Below, piece after piece: positions 45,356 through 54,069 of a stretch of 64,000 nucleotides of DNA. The notes under the pieces are model-generated. The model was given only the letters and a program-made list of their open reading frames with translations, searched no databases and was not told the DNA's origin. Position 1 is the first letter of the stretch. The number at the start of each line of letters is the position of its first letter. A program made the position numbers and the translations under genes. The stretch is from Thermoleophilaceae bacterium (GTDB lineage: Bacteria > Actinomycetota > Thermoleophilia > Solirubrobacterales > Thermoleophilaceae): positions 15,234 to 79,233 of the forward strand of contig JBBDYQ010000012.1 of the NCBI GenBank assembly GCA_040901445.1, in the 5' to 3' direction.

Positions 45356-48300
45356 CTGCGCCTCGCCCTCACGACCCGGAAGGACGCGCGCCGCGGCCTC
45401 GACTCGTTGCCCGCCTCATCCGTCGCCGTGACCATTACGCGGTAGAGCCCCGGGCGCAGCGCCCTGCGGCGGATGCGGCCCGTGAAGCGCTGGGAGTTCC
45501 TCCCCTCCCGGCCCTCGCGCCGCAGCACCGCGCGCTGGCGGTAGAAGGCGCAGCGCGCCCTGCGGACCTCCCGGCGCACCCTCCTGGCGCCGGTCCTGCC
45601 CCGGGCCCTCCTGCCGAGCTCGCGCCTGATCTGGCGCAGCAGGGTGCGCCGCCGGCGGCTTGTGGAGCGGACGCATGCCGTGTCTCCGTCGCTGTCCTCG
45701 AGCCGCACTCCCACCGTCCGCTGCTGGATCGAGGTCTCGACCCTCGCCGCCTCGGTCAGCCGGTAGCGGACGATGAAGCCGCGGCGCTGCGCCACGCGCC
45801 TGCGCGAGAGCGAGACCCTGCCCACCCGCGGGGCCGCCGTGTCGCCCTGAGCCTGAGTCTGCTCGGCCGGCGCCTGGTCCCCGCCGGGCGCCGGAGCGGG
45901 CTGCGGCTGAGGCTGCGGGGCCGGCGGCGCCGGCTGGGGAGCCGGGTCGGGCTGCGGATCCGGTGGCGGCGGCGGCGGCGGGGGGATGACGAAGTCGACG
46001 CTCTCGCAGCTCGCGTCGATCGTGTCCACGCCCGCCTCGTCGGCGGTCACGGAGTCCGCGCCGGTGCCGCAGTTGGCGGTGTCCGCCTCGCCGTCTCGGA
46101 TCAGGAGCGCATCGTCCCCGGTGGCGCCGGACAGGACGTCGCTTCCGGCGCCGCCGTCGAGCGTGTCGTTGCCGGCCCCGCCCTCGAGCTCGTCATCGCC
46201 GCCGGCGCCGGCGACCGTGTCGTCGCCGGCGTTGCCGAGGATGCGGTTCGGCCCGCCGTCGCCGGTGAACGCGTCGTTGCCCGGCGAGCCGAAGAGCTCC
46301 TCGATCGAGACGAGCGTGTCGTTTCCGTCGCCGGTGGCCTGCCCGGTGGAGAGGTTCGCGGCGACCGGGCTCGGGCTGCCCCTGAAGTCGGCGGCATCCG
46401 TGCCGGGGCCCCCGTCCAGTGTGTCGTCGCCGCCGCCGCCCCTGAGGGTGTCTGTGCCGCCGCCGCCGGAGAGGACGTTCGCCGCGGCGTCGCCCCACAG
46501 GATGTCGTCACCGGAGGAGCCGGCCAGGTTCTCGATCGAATCGAGCGTGTCGTCTCCGTGGCCGGTCGCCTGCCCGGTGTCGAGGTCGGCGATCACGGCG
46601 GCCGGGCTCGAGGCGAAGCCCGCAGTGTCGTTGCCGGCCCCGCCAAGAAGCTCGTCGTCCCCGCCCGCGCCGTCGAGCGTGTCGTCGCCGTCGAGGCCGA
46701 GCAGGCGATTGGGCCCGCCGTCGCCGGCGAGCGTGTCGTTCGCGCTCGAGCCGAGGACGCCCTCGATCGAGTCGAGTGTGTCGTTGCCCTCGCCTGCTGC
46801 CGTGCCGGCTCCGAGGTCGACGGTCACGGCGCTCGGGCTGGCCGAGAAGTCGGCCTGGTCCGTGCCGGGGCCGCCGGCGAGCAGGTCGTCGCCGCCCCCG
46901 CCCGCGAGGACCGGGTCGTTGCCTGCCTCGCCGAGGAGGCTGTCCTGGCCGTCGCCGCCGAAGAGCAGGTCGTCGCCGGCCCCCCCGAAAAGGAAGCCGC
47001 CGGTGTCCGCGAGCGTGAGGATGTCGTTGTGGTCCGAGCCCCGGATGACCTCGAGGAAGGTCAGCATGTCGGCCCCGTAGCCCGTGGCCTGCCCGCTGTC
47101 GAGGCTGGCGATGACGCCGCCGGGAGCGTCGCCGAAGTCGGCGGTGTCCGTGCCGTCGCCGCCGTTCAGCCCGTCGTCCTCGCCGCCGCCGTCGAGCGTG
47201 TCGTTGCCCGGTCCGCCCTCCAGCACGTCGTCGCCGCGCTCGCCGAAGAGCTGGTCGTTGCCATCCCCGCCGAGCAGGTTGTCGTTGTCGGTGGGGCCCG
47301 TGAACTCGTCGTTGTTGTCGCCGTAGAGGACGTCCTGGCCGGCGGCACCCGAGATGAAGTCGGAGCCCAACCCGCCCTTGATCTCGTCGTTGCCGGCGTC
47401 CCCGAAGATGACGTCGTCCCCGCCGGCCCCGCTGAGCGTGTCGTCGCCGTCGCCGCCGATCAGCAGGTTCACGGCGTTGTTGCCCACCAGCGTGTCGTCC
47501 CCGGCGGAGCCCGTCAGGAACTCGATGCCCGTCAGGGTGTCGTCCCCCTCGCCGCTTGCGGTGCCGGAGAAGAGACTGGCGGTGACGCCCGCGGGCGAGG
47601 AGGACCAGTCGGCCGTGTCGGAGTCGCCGCCGCCGCCGTCGAGCTCGTCGTTGCCCGCGTCGCCGTGAAGCTGGTCCGCGCCGTCGCCGCCGCTCAGGGA
47701 GTCGTCGCCGTCGCCCCCGTGCAGCTCGTCGGCACCGTCGCCGCCGAATAGCGCGTCCGCATCGCCGAAACCGCGGATGACGTCATCGCCGCCGTCGCCG
47801 CCGCTCAGCACGTTCGGGCCGTTGTTCCCCGCAATCACGTCGTCGTGGTCGCTGCCGGCCACCCGCTCCACGCGGGCCAGGGTGTCGGTCCCGTCGACGG
47901 CGAAGGCGATGCCGAGCCCCAGATTCACGGTCACCGAGCCGGGGCTGGCGCTGTAGTCGACCTGGTCCTCGCCCTCGCCCCCGTCGAGCGTGTCGGCGCC
48001 GGGGCCGCCGGCCAGGTTGCTAAGGGCGCCCGAGCCGCCGGTGTAGTCGTCGTTGCCGGAGCCGCCGAGGAAGTGCGCCGCCAAGGTGTCCATCACGCTC
48101 GCGTCGACCGCGTCGTTCTGGTCCCCCACGTCAAAGACCACGGCGCCCACGCCCGTGCAGGTGATCGTGTCGCCGGGGTCGTCGTCGCCGGAGCAGCCGG
48201 CTGCGAGGGCGGTCACCGGCGCTGCGTCGTCCTTGAGCGTGACCGTCGCGGGGAAGGAGTTGGTCTCGGACAGGACCGTGACGCGATTCGCCTCGCCGGG

Positions 48301-48438
48301 AGCCGCCACGAAGCTCAGCGCTCCGCCCGTGACCGATGCCGTGGCAGCGAGTGCGGGCGCGGCCGTCAGCGCCAGCGCCAGCGCCGTGAGGGCGCACAGG
48401 AGCGCGATGCGCGGACGGCGGTGCTCGTGCTTCGTCAT
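45352..48438 (-). CDS. Secreted RTX/hemolysin-type calcium-binding repeat protein
   Basis: 1028 residues from ATG 48438 (GGGGGGA upstream). A Sec-type signal (IALLCALTALALALTAAPALAA) is followed by ~700 residues dominated by RTX nonapeptides of the GGxGxDxLx type (e.g. GGDGDDSLSGGDGADQLHGD), in blocks separated by recurring spacers (SSPAGVTASL, ASPSAVTVDL). After a poly-Pro/Gln linker, the last ~190 residues are Arg-rich and Ig-like (FTGRIRRRALRPGLYRVMVTATDEAGN). Classical RTX proteins leave by type I secretion without a Sec signal; this one has one. Likely a calcium-dependent surface or matrix protein. Confidence 0.9.
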   Translation of the reverse strand: MTKHEHRRPRIALLCALTALALALTAAPALAATASVTGGALSFVAAPGEANRVTVLSETNSFPATVTLKDDAAPVTALAAGCSGDDDPGDTITCTGVGAVVFDVGDQNDAVDASVMDTLAAHFLGGSGNDDYTGGSGALSNLAGGPGADTLDGGEGEDQVDYSASPGSVTVNLGLGIAFAVDGTDTLARVERVAGSDHDDVIAGNNGPNVLSGGDGGDDVIRGFGDADALFGGDGADELHGGDGDDSLSGGDGADQLHGDAGNDELDGGGGDSDTADWSSSPAGVTASLFSGTASGEGDDTLTGIEFLTGSAGDDTLVGNNAVNLLIGGDGDDTLSGAGGDDVIFGDAGNDEIKGGLGSDFISGAAGQDVLYGDNNDEFTGPTDNDNLLGGDGNDQLFGERGDDVLEGGPGNDTLDGGGEDDGLNGGDGTDTADFGDAPGGVIASLDSGQATGYGADMLTFLEVIRGSDHNDILTLADTGGFLFGGAGDDLLFGGDGQDSLLGEAGNDPVLAGGGGDDLLAGGPGTDQADFSASPSAVTVDLGAGTAAGEGNDTLDSIEGVLGSSANDTLAGDGGPNRLLGLDGDDTLDGAGGDDELLGGAGNDTAGFASSPAAVIADLDTGQATGHGDDTLDSIENLAGSSGDDILWGDAAANVLSGGGGTDTLRGGGGDDTLDGGPGTDAADFRGSPSPVAANLSTGQATGDGNDTLVSIEELFGSPGNDAFTGDGGPNRILGNAGDDTVAGAGGDDELEGGAGNDTLDGGAGSDVLSGATGDDALLIRDGEADTANCGTGADSVTADEAGVDTIDASCESVDFVIPPPPPPPPDPQPDPAPQPAPPAPQPQPQPAPAPGGDQAPAEQTQAQGDTAAPRVGRVSLSRRRVAQRRGFIVRYRLTEAARVETSIQQRTVGVRLEDSDGDTACVRSTSRRRRTLLRQIRRELGRRARGRTGARRVRREVRRARCAFYRQRAVLRREGREGRNSQRFTGRIRRRALRPGLYRVMVTATDEAGNESRPRRASFRVVRARRR

Positions 48439-48585
48439 GGTTCCCCCCACTGGCTCGAGTCGGACGGGGCGAGCCTGCGCCCCGCCGGCCCGGCGCGCTA
48501 CGTAGAGGCCTCCGAAGAGTTGTCACCTGGGGTCCGAAGGTTTTTCTCGATCGCACCAGGAGGTCGAGTACGGTGGAACGGGTAC

Positions 48586-51447
48586 ATGGACTCCACCCGC
48601 CTGGGTACTGACGGCCTGCTGCTCGAGCGCGAGCTGCAGCTTGCCGCGCTCGATCGCCTGATCGGGGCGGTCGCGGGCGGACGGGGCGCCGTGGCGGTAA
48701 TCGAGGGGGAGGCGGGCCTCGGGAAGTCGCGGCTGCTGCGCGAGGGCGTCCTCCGCGCGAGCGACGCCGGGCTCGACGTTCTCCGGGCGCGGGGCAGCGA
48801 GCTCGAGCGCAACTTCAGCTTCGGGGCCGCCCTCCAGCTGCTCGGGCCGCGCGTGCTCGGCACCGGCGGGCCCGAGCGGCGCGAGCTCTTCCGGGGTGCG
48901 GCGGGACACGCCGAGGCGCTTTTCCGCGACGGCCCGGCGGGGCTCGGCGACGTCTCGGCGGAGCAGACGTTCCCCCTCTACCACGGACTGCACTGGCTGA
49001 TCGTGAGCCTGGCGGAGCGCTCGCCCGTCCTGCTGGCGGTGGACGACGCCCAGTGGATCGACGATCAGACGCGCGGCTTCCTCGTCTACCTCGCCCAGCG
49101 GCTGGAAGAGCTCCCGCTGGCGCTGGTCCTGACGGTCCGCACCGGTGAGCCCGCGGCTGAGGAGGAGGTGCTCGGGCTCCTGCGCGAGAGCCCCGAGACG
49201 GAGGTCCTGCGGTTGAGCCCCCTGAGCGAGACGGCGTGCGAGCAGATCGTGCTCGACGCCATCCCGCATGCGGACCCGCGCTTCGCTCGCGCGTGCTTTG
49301 CGGCAAGCGGGGGCAACCCGTTCGTGCTGCGGGAGCTCGCTGCGTCGATCGAGTCGGAGGGCATCCCGCCCACGGCCGAGTCGGCCGAGCGGGTCTTCGC
49401 GCTGACGCCGGCCACCGTCTCGCGATCGGTGCTCGCCCGCCTCGGGCGGCTGCCCGGGCCGGCGCGCGAGCTGGCCCGCGCGGTGGCGGTGCTCGGCGAG
49501 GCATCGCTGGCCGACGCCGCGGCCGTCGCCGGGCTGGAGCGGGCGCCGGCCGCGGAGGGGGCCGCCGCGCTGCAGCGCGCTCACGTGCTCGCCCAGGTGG
49601 AGCCGCTTGCCTTCGCCCATCCCGTCCTTCGCTCGGTGGTCTACGACGACGCGCCGGTCGCATGGACGGTGCGCGCGCACGCGCGCGCCGCCGAGCTCGC
49701 CCGCGACCGCGGGGCGCCCGCCGAGGTGGTGGCGGCCCATCTGCTCCCCGCCGAGCGCGGCGCCGGCCACTGGACCGCGGACGCGCTCGACGCGGCCGCC
49801 CGAGACGCTCGGCGGCGAGGCGCTCCGGCGACGGCGGCCCGCTACCTGCGCCGCGCGCTCGAGGAGGACCCGGATCCGGCAGCCCGCGGCGAGCTGCTGC
49901 TGGCGCTCGGTCAGGCCGAGGCGGACGCGGGGGAGGAGGGCGGCCTGGGGCGCTTCGAGGCGGCGCGCGAGCTCATCGCCGATCCCGCCCTCCGGGTCGA
50001 GGCGCTGCGCGACCTCACGGGCCTGCTGATCCACCGCGGCCGCTACCCCGACGCGTCGGCGGCGGCACGCGAGGCGCTGGCGGCTCTCGGCGACGCGACG
50101 GTGGCCGGCGAGGGCGGGCTCGCCACGGATCTCGAGGCCATGTGGCTGATCGCCAACCACTGGGGCGTCGTCGTGGCCGAGCGCGCCGAGTCCTGGCAGC
50201 AGGTCGAGGCGCTCATCGCCCAGCCGCAACTCGAGGGAACCCCCGCGGGTCGCGCCCTGCTCGGTCACGCGGCGATCGGCGAGTGCTACGCGGCCAAGCG
50301 GCGGGCGCGGGCCGTCGAGCTGGCCCGCCGGGCGCTGTCCGGGGACGAGCCGAGCGAGCATCCGCTCGACAGCATGGCCTTCGCGCTCGCGGGCTTCGCG
50401 CTCGTCATCGCGGACGAGCTGGCAGCGGCGGAGCGCGCCACCACGGTGGCCATCGAGGCCGGCCGCCGGCGAGGCTCGATCCTGGAGATGGGTCCGTCGC
50501 CCCACGTCCGCTCGATCGCCCGTTACCACCTCGGGCGGCTCGCCGAGGCGGCCAGCGACGCCGAGGACGCGGTGGAGGCCGGCCGGCACGGCTGGGGCGC
50601 GACGCTGCCCATGGCCCACGCCTACCTGGCCATGATCCGGCTGGAGATGGGGGAGGCCCAAGCCGCCGAACGGGCCCTCGAGCTGCCGGGCGGCGAGGCG
50701 CGCTGGCGGTTCAACCCCTCATGGGGCTTCTACCTCGTCGTCCGGGCTCGCATCCGGCTGGGCCGCGGCGAGCTGGAGGAGGCGGGGGCCGACCTCGCGC
50801 AGGCCGCCGCCCTGGGGGAGGCGGTGGGGGCGCCCAACCCGGCGATCCTGCCATGGCGCTCCTGGGCGGGGGTCTGCGCGCAACGGCTGGGCGACGAAGC
50901 CGAGGCGCGGCGGCTCGCCGCCGAGGACCTGAAGCTGGCGCGCGACTTCGGCGCCCCGCGCGAGATGGCGCGAGCCCTGCGCGCCGAGGCCGTGGTGAGC
51001 GGCGACGAGCAGGGGATCGGGATGCTCGAGGAGGCGGTCGATCTGCTGGAGGACTCGCCCGCCGGGCTGGAGGGCGCGCACGCGCGCTTCGCGCTCGGCG
51101 CGGCGCTGCGCCGGACGGGCCGGCGCCAGGCCGCGCGCGAGCGGCTGGCGGAGGCGCTCGACATGGCTCACCGGTGCGGGGCCGGCGCGCTGATGGAGCG
51201 CGCCTTCGGCGAGCTCCACGTGGCGGGTGCGCGCCCGCGCCGCCCGGCCATGCGCGGTGTGGCCGCGCTCACTCCCAGCGAGCGCCGGGTCACCGGGCTC
51301 GCCGCGCAGGGGATGAGCAACCGGGAGATCGCCGAGAGCCTCTTCGTCACCCGCCGCACCGTCGAGATGCACCTCTCCAACGCCTACCGCAAGCTCGAGA
51401 TCGGCTCGCGTGACGAGCTGGACGGCGCCCTGGGGGCAGCCGGCTAG
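48586..51447 (+). CDS. LuxR-family regulator with N-terminal AAA ATPase (LAL type)
   Basis: 953 residues. Walker A GEAGLGKS (Lys47), Walker B VLLAVDDAQWIDD, a STAND/MalT-like ATPase, a long TPR-like helical middle, and a C-terminal LuxR HTH (LTPSERRVTGLAAQGMSNRE ... TVEMHLSNAYRKLEIGSRDEL). It is divergent from the RTX gene, 147 bases between starts, and may control it (inference). The open frame continues upstream of 48586 but there only mirrors the RTX gene. The TAG stop lies in a 6-base target duplication made by the insertion element that follows. Confidence 0.9.
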   Translation: MDSTRLGTDGLLLERELQLAALDRLIGAVAGGRGAVAVIEGEAGLGKSRLLREGVLRASDAGLDVLRARGSELERNFSFGAALQLLGPRVLGTGGPERRELFRGAAGHAEALFRDGPAGLGDVSAEQTFPLYHGLHWLIVSLAERSPVLLAVDDAQWIDDQTRGFLVYLAQRLEELPLALVLTVRTGEPAAEEEVLGLLRESPETEVLRLSPLSETACEQIVLDAIPHADPRFARACFAASGGNPFVLRELAASIESEGIPPTAESAERVFALTPATVSRSVLARLGRLPGPARELARAVAVLGEASLADAAAVAGLERAPAAEGAAALQRAHVLAQVEPLAFAHPVLRSVVYDDAPVAWTVRAHARAAELARDRGAPAEVVAAHLLPAERGAGHWTADALDAAARDARRRGAPATAARYLRRALEEDPDPAARGELLLALGQAEADAGEEGGLGRFEAARELIADPALRVEALRDLTGLLIHRGRYPDASAAAREALAALGDATVAGEGGLATDLEAMWLIANHWGVVVAERAESWQQVEALIAQPQLEGTPAGRALLGHAAIGECYAAKRRARAVELARRALSGDEPSEHPLDSMAFALAGFALVIADELAAAERATTVAIEAGRRRGSILEMGPSPHVRSIARYHLGRLAEAASDAEDAVEAGRHGWGATLPMAHAYLAMIRLEMGEAQAAERALELPGGEARWRFNPSWGFYLVVRARIRLGRGELEEAGADLAQAAALGEAVGAPNPAILPWRSWAGVCAQRLGDEAEARRLAAEDLKLARDFGAPREMARALRAEAVVSGDEQGIGMLEEAVDLLEDSPAGLEGAHARFALGAALRRTGRRQAARERLAEALDMAHRCGAGALMERAFGELHVAGARPRRPAMRGVAALTPSERRVTGLAAQGMSNREIAESLFVTRRTVEMHLSNAYRKLEIGSRDELDGALGAAG

Positions 51448-51448
51448 C
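51443..51448. repeat. Left copy of target-site duplication GCTAGC
   Basis: GCTAGC here and at 54064-54069 flank the inverted terminal repeats of the IS481-type element. Because GC/CTAG is symmetrical, the duplication may be 4 bases (CTAG) with element ends CTGTAG/CTACAG, or 6 bases with ends TGTAG/CTACA. This copy supplies the stop codon of the LuxR gene on the plus strand and of the transposase on the minus strand. Confidence 0.85.
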
Positions 51449-52385
51449 TGTAGGACCCAGCAACGTTGTTCGTGAGCTGCGCGAGGCGGCTCATGGGCGG
51501 CTGGTGGCTGAGGGCGGCGTGTGGTCGGTGGCGATTGTAGAAGTCGATCCAGCCGTCGAGCGCGGCGGTTCGTTGGGCGCTGGTGGCGTAAATCGCGCCG
51601 CTGTAGGCCCAGCCGGCCAGCAGGGTGCGGATGAAGCGCTCCGCCTTGCCGTTGGTGCGGGGCCGGTAGGGACGGGTGCGCAGGTGGCGGATGCCGAGCG
51701 CCCGGCAGGCGAGGGCGTGCACGGTCGAGCGGTAGGCCGATCCGTTATCGGTCATCAGCCGCTCGACGGTGATGTCGTAGCGTCGGTAGAAGGCGACGGC
51801 GCGGCGCAGGAAGCCGATCGCGGTCGTGGCCCGCTCGTCAGGGAGCACCTCGACGTAGGCCAGGCGGGTCGCGTCGTCGACGCAGACGTGCACGAACTCC
51901 CAGCCCGCGCCCGAGTGATGGCGCCCTGGGCCGCGGCCGAGCACGCGCTTGCCGGGACGCTTGATCCGACCGAGCTTCTTGACGTCGATGTGCAGCAGCT
52001 CGCCGGCGCGGCGGCGCTCGTAGCGGTTGGGCGGCTCGGGCGGCTCGAGCCGGGAGAGCTTGCCCAGCCCGATCCGCTTGAGCACCGCCGACACCGTCGA
52101 GAGCGCCATCCCGAGGCTGAGCGCGATCTCCTGGCCCGTGAAGCGCAGCCGCCGCAGGCAAGCGATCGCCTCGACGCGATCCTCCGGGGTGCGGTGCGGC
52201 ACCGAGCGAGGCGTCGAGGGGCGGTCGACCAGCCCCGCCTCGCCCTCGGCGCGGTAGCGCCCCACCCACTTCGAGCAGCTGCGCTCGCTGACTCCGGCGG
52301 CCTCGGCCGCCTCCGTCAGCGACCACCCCTCATCAACGACTCGACGCACCACCGTGAGCCGTCCCTTCGGGCCGAACGGCGCGTT
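51444..52385 (-). pseudogene. IS481-family transposase, N-terminus severed by IS110 insertion
   Basis: DDE integrase-fold transposase. The HTH part (LTEAAEAAGVSERSCSKWVGRYRAEGEAGLVDRPS) is followed by catalytic Asp in LLHIDVKKLGRI, Asp in LMTDNGSAY and Glu in RTNGKAERFIRTL. The native start is at 53980, where ATGAAGCTCCACGC (MKLHA) follows AAGGAGG. The next residues (NAPFGPKG) resume at 52385 on the other side of the IS110. A TTG at 52400 could open a nearly full-length frame, but through IS110 sequence. The stop codon comes from the host target CTAG. Confidence 0.85.
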
Positions 52386-52462
52386 ACGGATGAAAGTCAA
52401 GTGCCGTTGCCAGATGCGGCCTGCTTTGCAAGGGTGGGCGTTGGGTGCGGGTGACTGACGAG

Positions 52463-53730
52463 CTAAAGCGCAGGCGTCTGGGGCTTTGAGGTCTGCCGCG
52501 CTGCTTTGCCCTTCGAGGGCCTTTGAGATGCGCGCCCCGGTGTCGCGCCCGCACCCTTCTTCGAGGCCTGCCAGTCGCTGACGAGCCGTCGGTAGCTGCG
52601 CTCGGCTTGGCGCTGCAGCAAGCGCTCCTGGTCGGCGAATCGGCGCTGGTGGCGGGCGTCGACCAGGGTGCCCGCCGGCGCGTCGGCGAGTCGCTCGAGG
52701 CGGCGCGCTTGCCGCGGACGAGGCTGGGCCGCGCGAACGCGTAGTCCTCCTCCTTGGAGAGCATGTGCCAGGCGATCGTGGCGATCTTGCGCGCCACCGC
52801 GACGGCGGCGATCTGTTTGCCGCGTCGCGCCCGGATCCGCTCGCCGAACGCGCGCAGCGGCCCGGGGCTGCGGGTCGCCGTCCAGGCCGCCTCGACGAGC
52901 ACGTGGCGGGCGCGCGCGTCGCCGCGCTTGGAGATCTTGCCGTGGCGGGCCGGCTCTGAGCCGGACTGGCGGACCTTCGGGTCCAGTCCGAGGTAGGCGA
53001 CCAGCTGGCGCGGGGACGCAAAGCGCGCGATGTCGCCGATCGCCGCGACAAGCGCAGCGGCGGTCACCACATCGATGCCGGGGACCGTCATCAGCCGACG
53101 CGCATCGGGCGAGCCGAGCACGAACTGCGCCACCTTGCGGTCGATCAGCGCGATCTCGGTGTCGAGGAAGTCGATCTGGCGCAGACACCCTTCGACGGTC
53201 TCTTGCTCTTCCTCGACGAGATCGTGGCCTGCCAGCCAGCGCCGGCCCGCCTTGCCGAACAGATCACTGACCGGCGGTCGGCCAAGCAGGCAGCGCGAGA
53301 GCACTGCGTGCACCTCATTCTTGGCCCGCGTGCGCTGGCGAACCAGCGCCCCGCGACGGGCCAGGCGCCGGCGCAGAGCGCCGATGCGCTCGTCGCAGAC
53401 CCACACCTCCGCCAGCAGATCGGCCGACAGCAACCGCGCGAGCGTCGCCGCATCGAAGCGGTCGGACTTCACCCGGGCGTGGCTGATCGCTCGCACCTCC
53501 TGCGCGTTTGCGACAACAACCCGAGCGACGTGCGACCGCAGGATCCGCGCGATCGCGAACGCCGGACCGGTCGCCTCCAACACCACCTGATCGTCCGGCG
53601 CCAAGCTGCCAGCGAACAGCTCAAGCGACGCCGTCGACGTCTCGATCCGCCCGCGGTGGCTGACCTGCCCGCGCTCGGCGACGGCCACCTCGCAGAAGTC
53701 GCGGTGCACGTCCAACCCGATGCAGCGCAT
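52463..53730 (-). pseudogene. IS110-family (DEDD) transposase, frameshifted near the C-terminus
   Basis: From ATG 53730 (GGAGAG upstream): MRCIGLDVHRDFCEVAVAER. The RuvC-like DEDD residues lie in GLDVHRDF, VLEATGPAF and KSDRFDAATLARLL. The C-terminal Tnp_20 domain reads LMTVPGIDVVTAAALVAAIG ... YLGLDPKVRQSGS and includes the catalytic-Ser region. After YAFARPSLVRGK (about 52695-52712) the frame loses sense. A different frame then continues naturally (ARRLERLADAP ... ERSYRRLVSDWQAS) to a stop at 52463. The core is intact, so partial activity is conceivable. Confidence 0.75.
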
Positions 53731-53965
53731 CCCACTCTCCTCTCGTTGCACTTGATCGAGAGGCAGGCGGGCGACACGACAACTACGGATTCGCGCTCGC
53801 AGCGCAACCGGGCAAGTCGCAGGGGCGGCCAGTTAGCGATTAACGAGCTCGCAGCTCAGAACGCAACGCCGGCCTGCCCTGCCTGCATCTCCCAACAGCC
53901 CCAATCCCGGTCCGCCGACGCTACGACCGGCCCCGGACAGGAGCACCGCCCAGTTTCATGCCGGT
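53731..53965 (-). ncRNA. IS110 left-end non-coding region, candidate bridge RNA
   Basis: About 235 bases without a gene between the IS110 edge and its transposase start. In IS110-group elements such as IS621 the region 5' of the transposase encodes the bridge RNA that pairs with target and donor DNA. Local inverted repeats are present (for example GCTGCGAGC near 53848 and GCGAGCGC near 53792), but I cannot fold the region or prove guide loops. The assignment rests on family knowledge and position. Confidence 0.4.
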
Positions 53966-53975
53966 AGCGTGGAGC

Positions 53976-54043
53976 TTCATCCGGTGTCCTCCTTGGACTG
54001 AGTGGCTTCGACACCTCTCAGCCTCCAAGGAGGCCCGGATGAA
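53976..54043 (-). promoter_or_regulatory. Fold-back hairpin sequestering the IS481 transposase start codon and Shine-Dalgarno
   Basis: On the minus strand, TTCATCCGG (54043-54035) pairs perfectly with CCGGATGAA (53984-53976), which holds the native ATG. CCTCCTTGG (54033-54025) pairs with CCAAGGAGG (53996-53988), the Shine-Dalgarno. A further CTGAG/CTCAG closes the top. The 5' arm adjoins the terminal repeat, so transcripts entering from outside would fold and mask translation, as known for IS10 and IS50. Confidence 0.75.
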
Positions 54044-54063
54044 CAACGTGGTCAGGAACTACA

Positions 54064-54069
54064 GCTAGC
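54064..54069. repeat. Right copy of target-site duplication GCTAGC
   Basis: Matches 51443-51448. On the minus strand it contains the TAG stop of the adjoining MCE gene (54065-54067), so the insertion left that gene's reading frame complete. Confidence 0.85.

Larger units (their letters stand above)
52386..53966 (-). mobile_element. IS110-type insertion sequence inside the IS481 transposase gene
   Basis: About 1.58 kb. Boundaries are inferred by rejoining the split IS481 reading frame: ...CACGC(T) on the right and (T)AACGCGCC on the left restore MKLHANAPFG with at most one or two shared bases. This agrees with the lack of terminal inverted repeats and the tiny core sequence of the IS110 family. 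The transposase lies centrally, with ~77 bases after it and ~235 bases of non-coding left end before it. Confidence 0.75.
51449..54063 (-). mobile_element. IS481-type insertion sequence, interrupted by an IS110-type element
   Basis: The left terminus TGTAGGACCCAGCAACGTTG and the right terminus read inward TGTAGTTCCTGACCACGTTG form an imperfect inverted repeat (14 of 20, then TTC on both sides). Both ends are flanked by GCTAGC. Without the inner element (52386-53966) the IS would be about 1.03 kb, the usual size for the family. Removing it recreates a site in which the LuxR gene (+) and the last MCE gene (-) end on a shared CTAG. Confidence 0.85.

Noticed and set aside
45313-47751. 812-codon plus-strand frame opposite the RTX gene
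   Set aside because: Mirror of the RTX nonapeptide repeats; its own apparent repeats follow from the complement of GGxGxD codons.
46000-48100. Periodic repeats that could be mistaken for a CRISPR array or tandem DNA repeat
   Set aside because: The period follows RTX codons, repeat units vary, and the protein reading frame explains them fully.
52386-52400. TTG 52400 as the genuine start of the IS481 transposase
   Set aside because: Those codons belong to the inserted IS110; the native start with a strong Shine-Dalgarno is at 53980.
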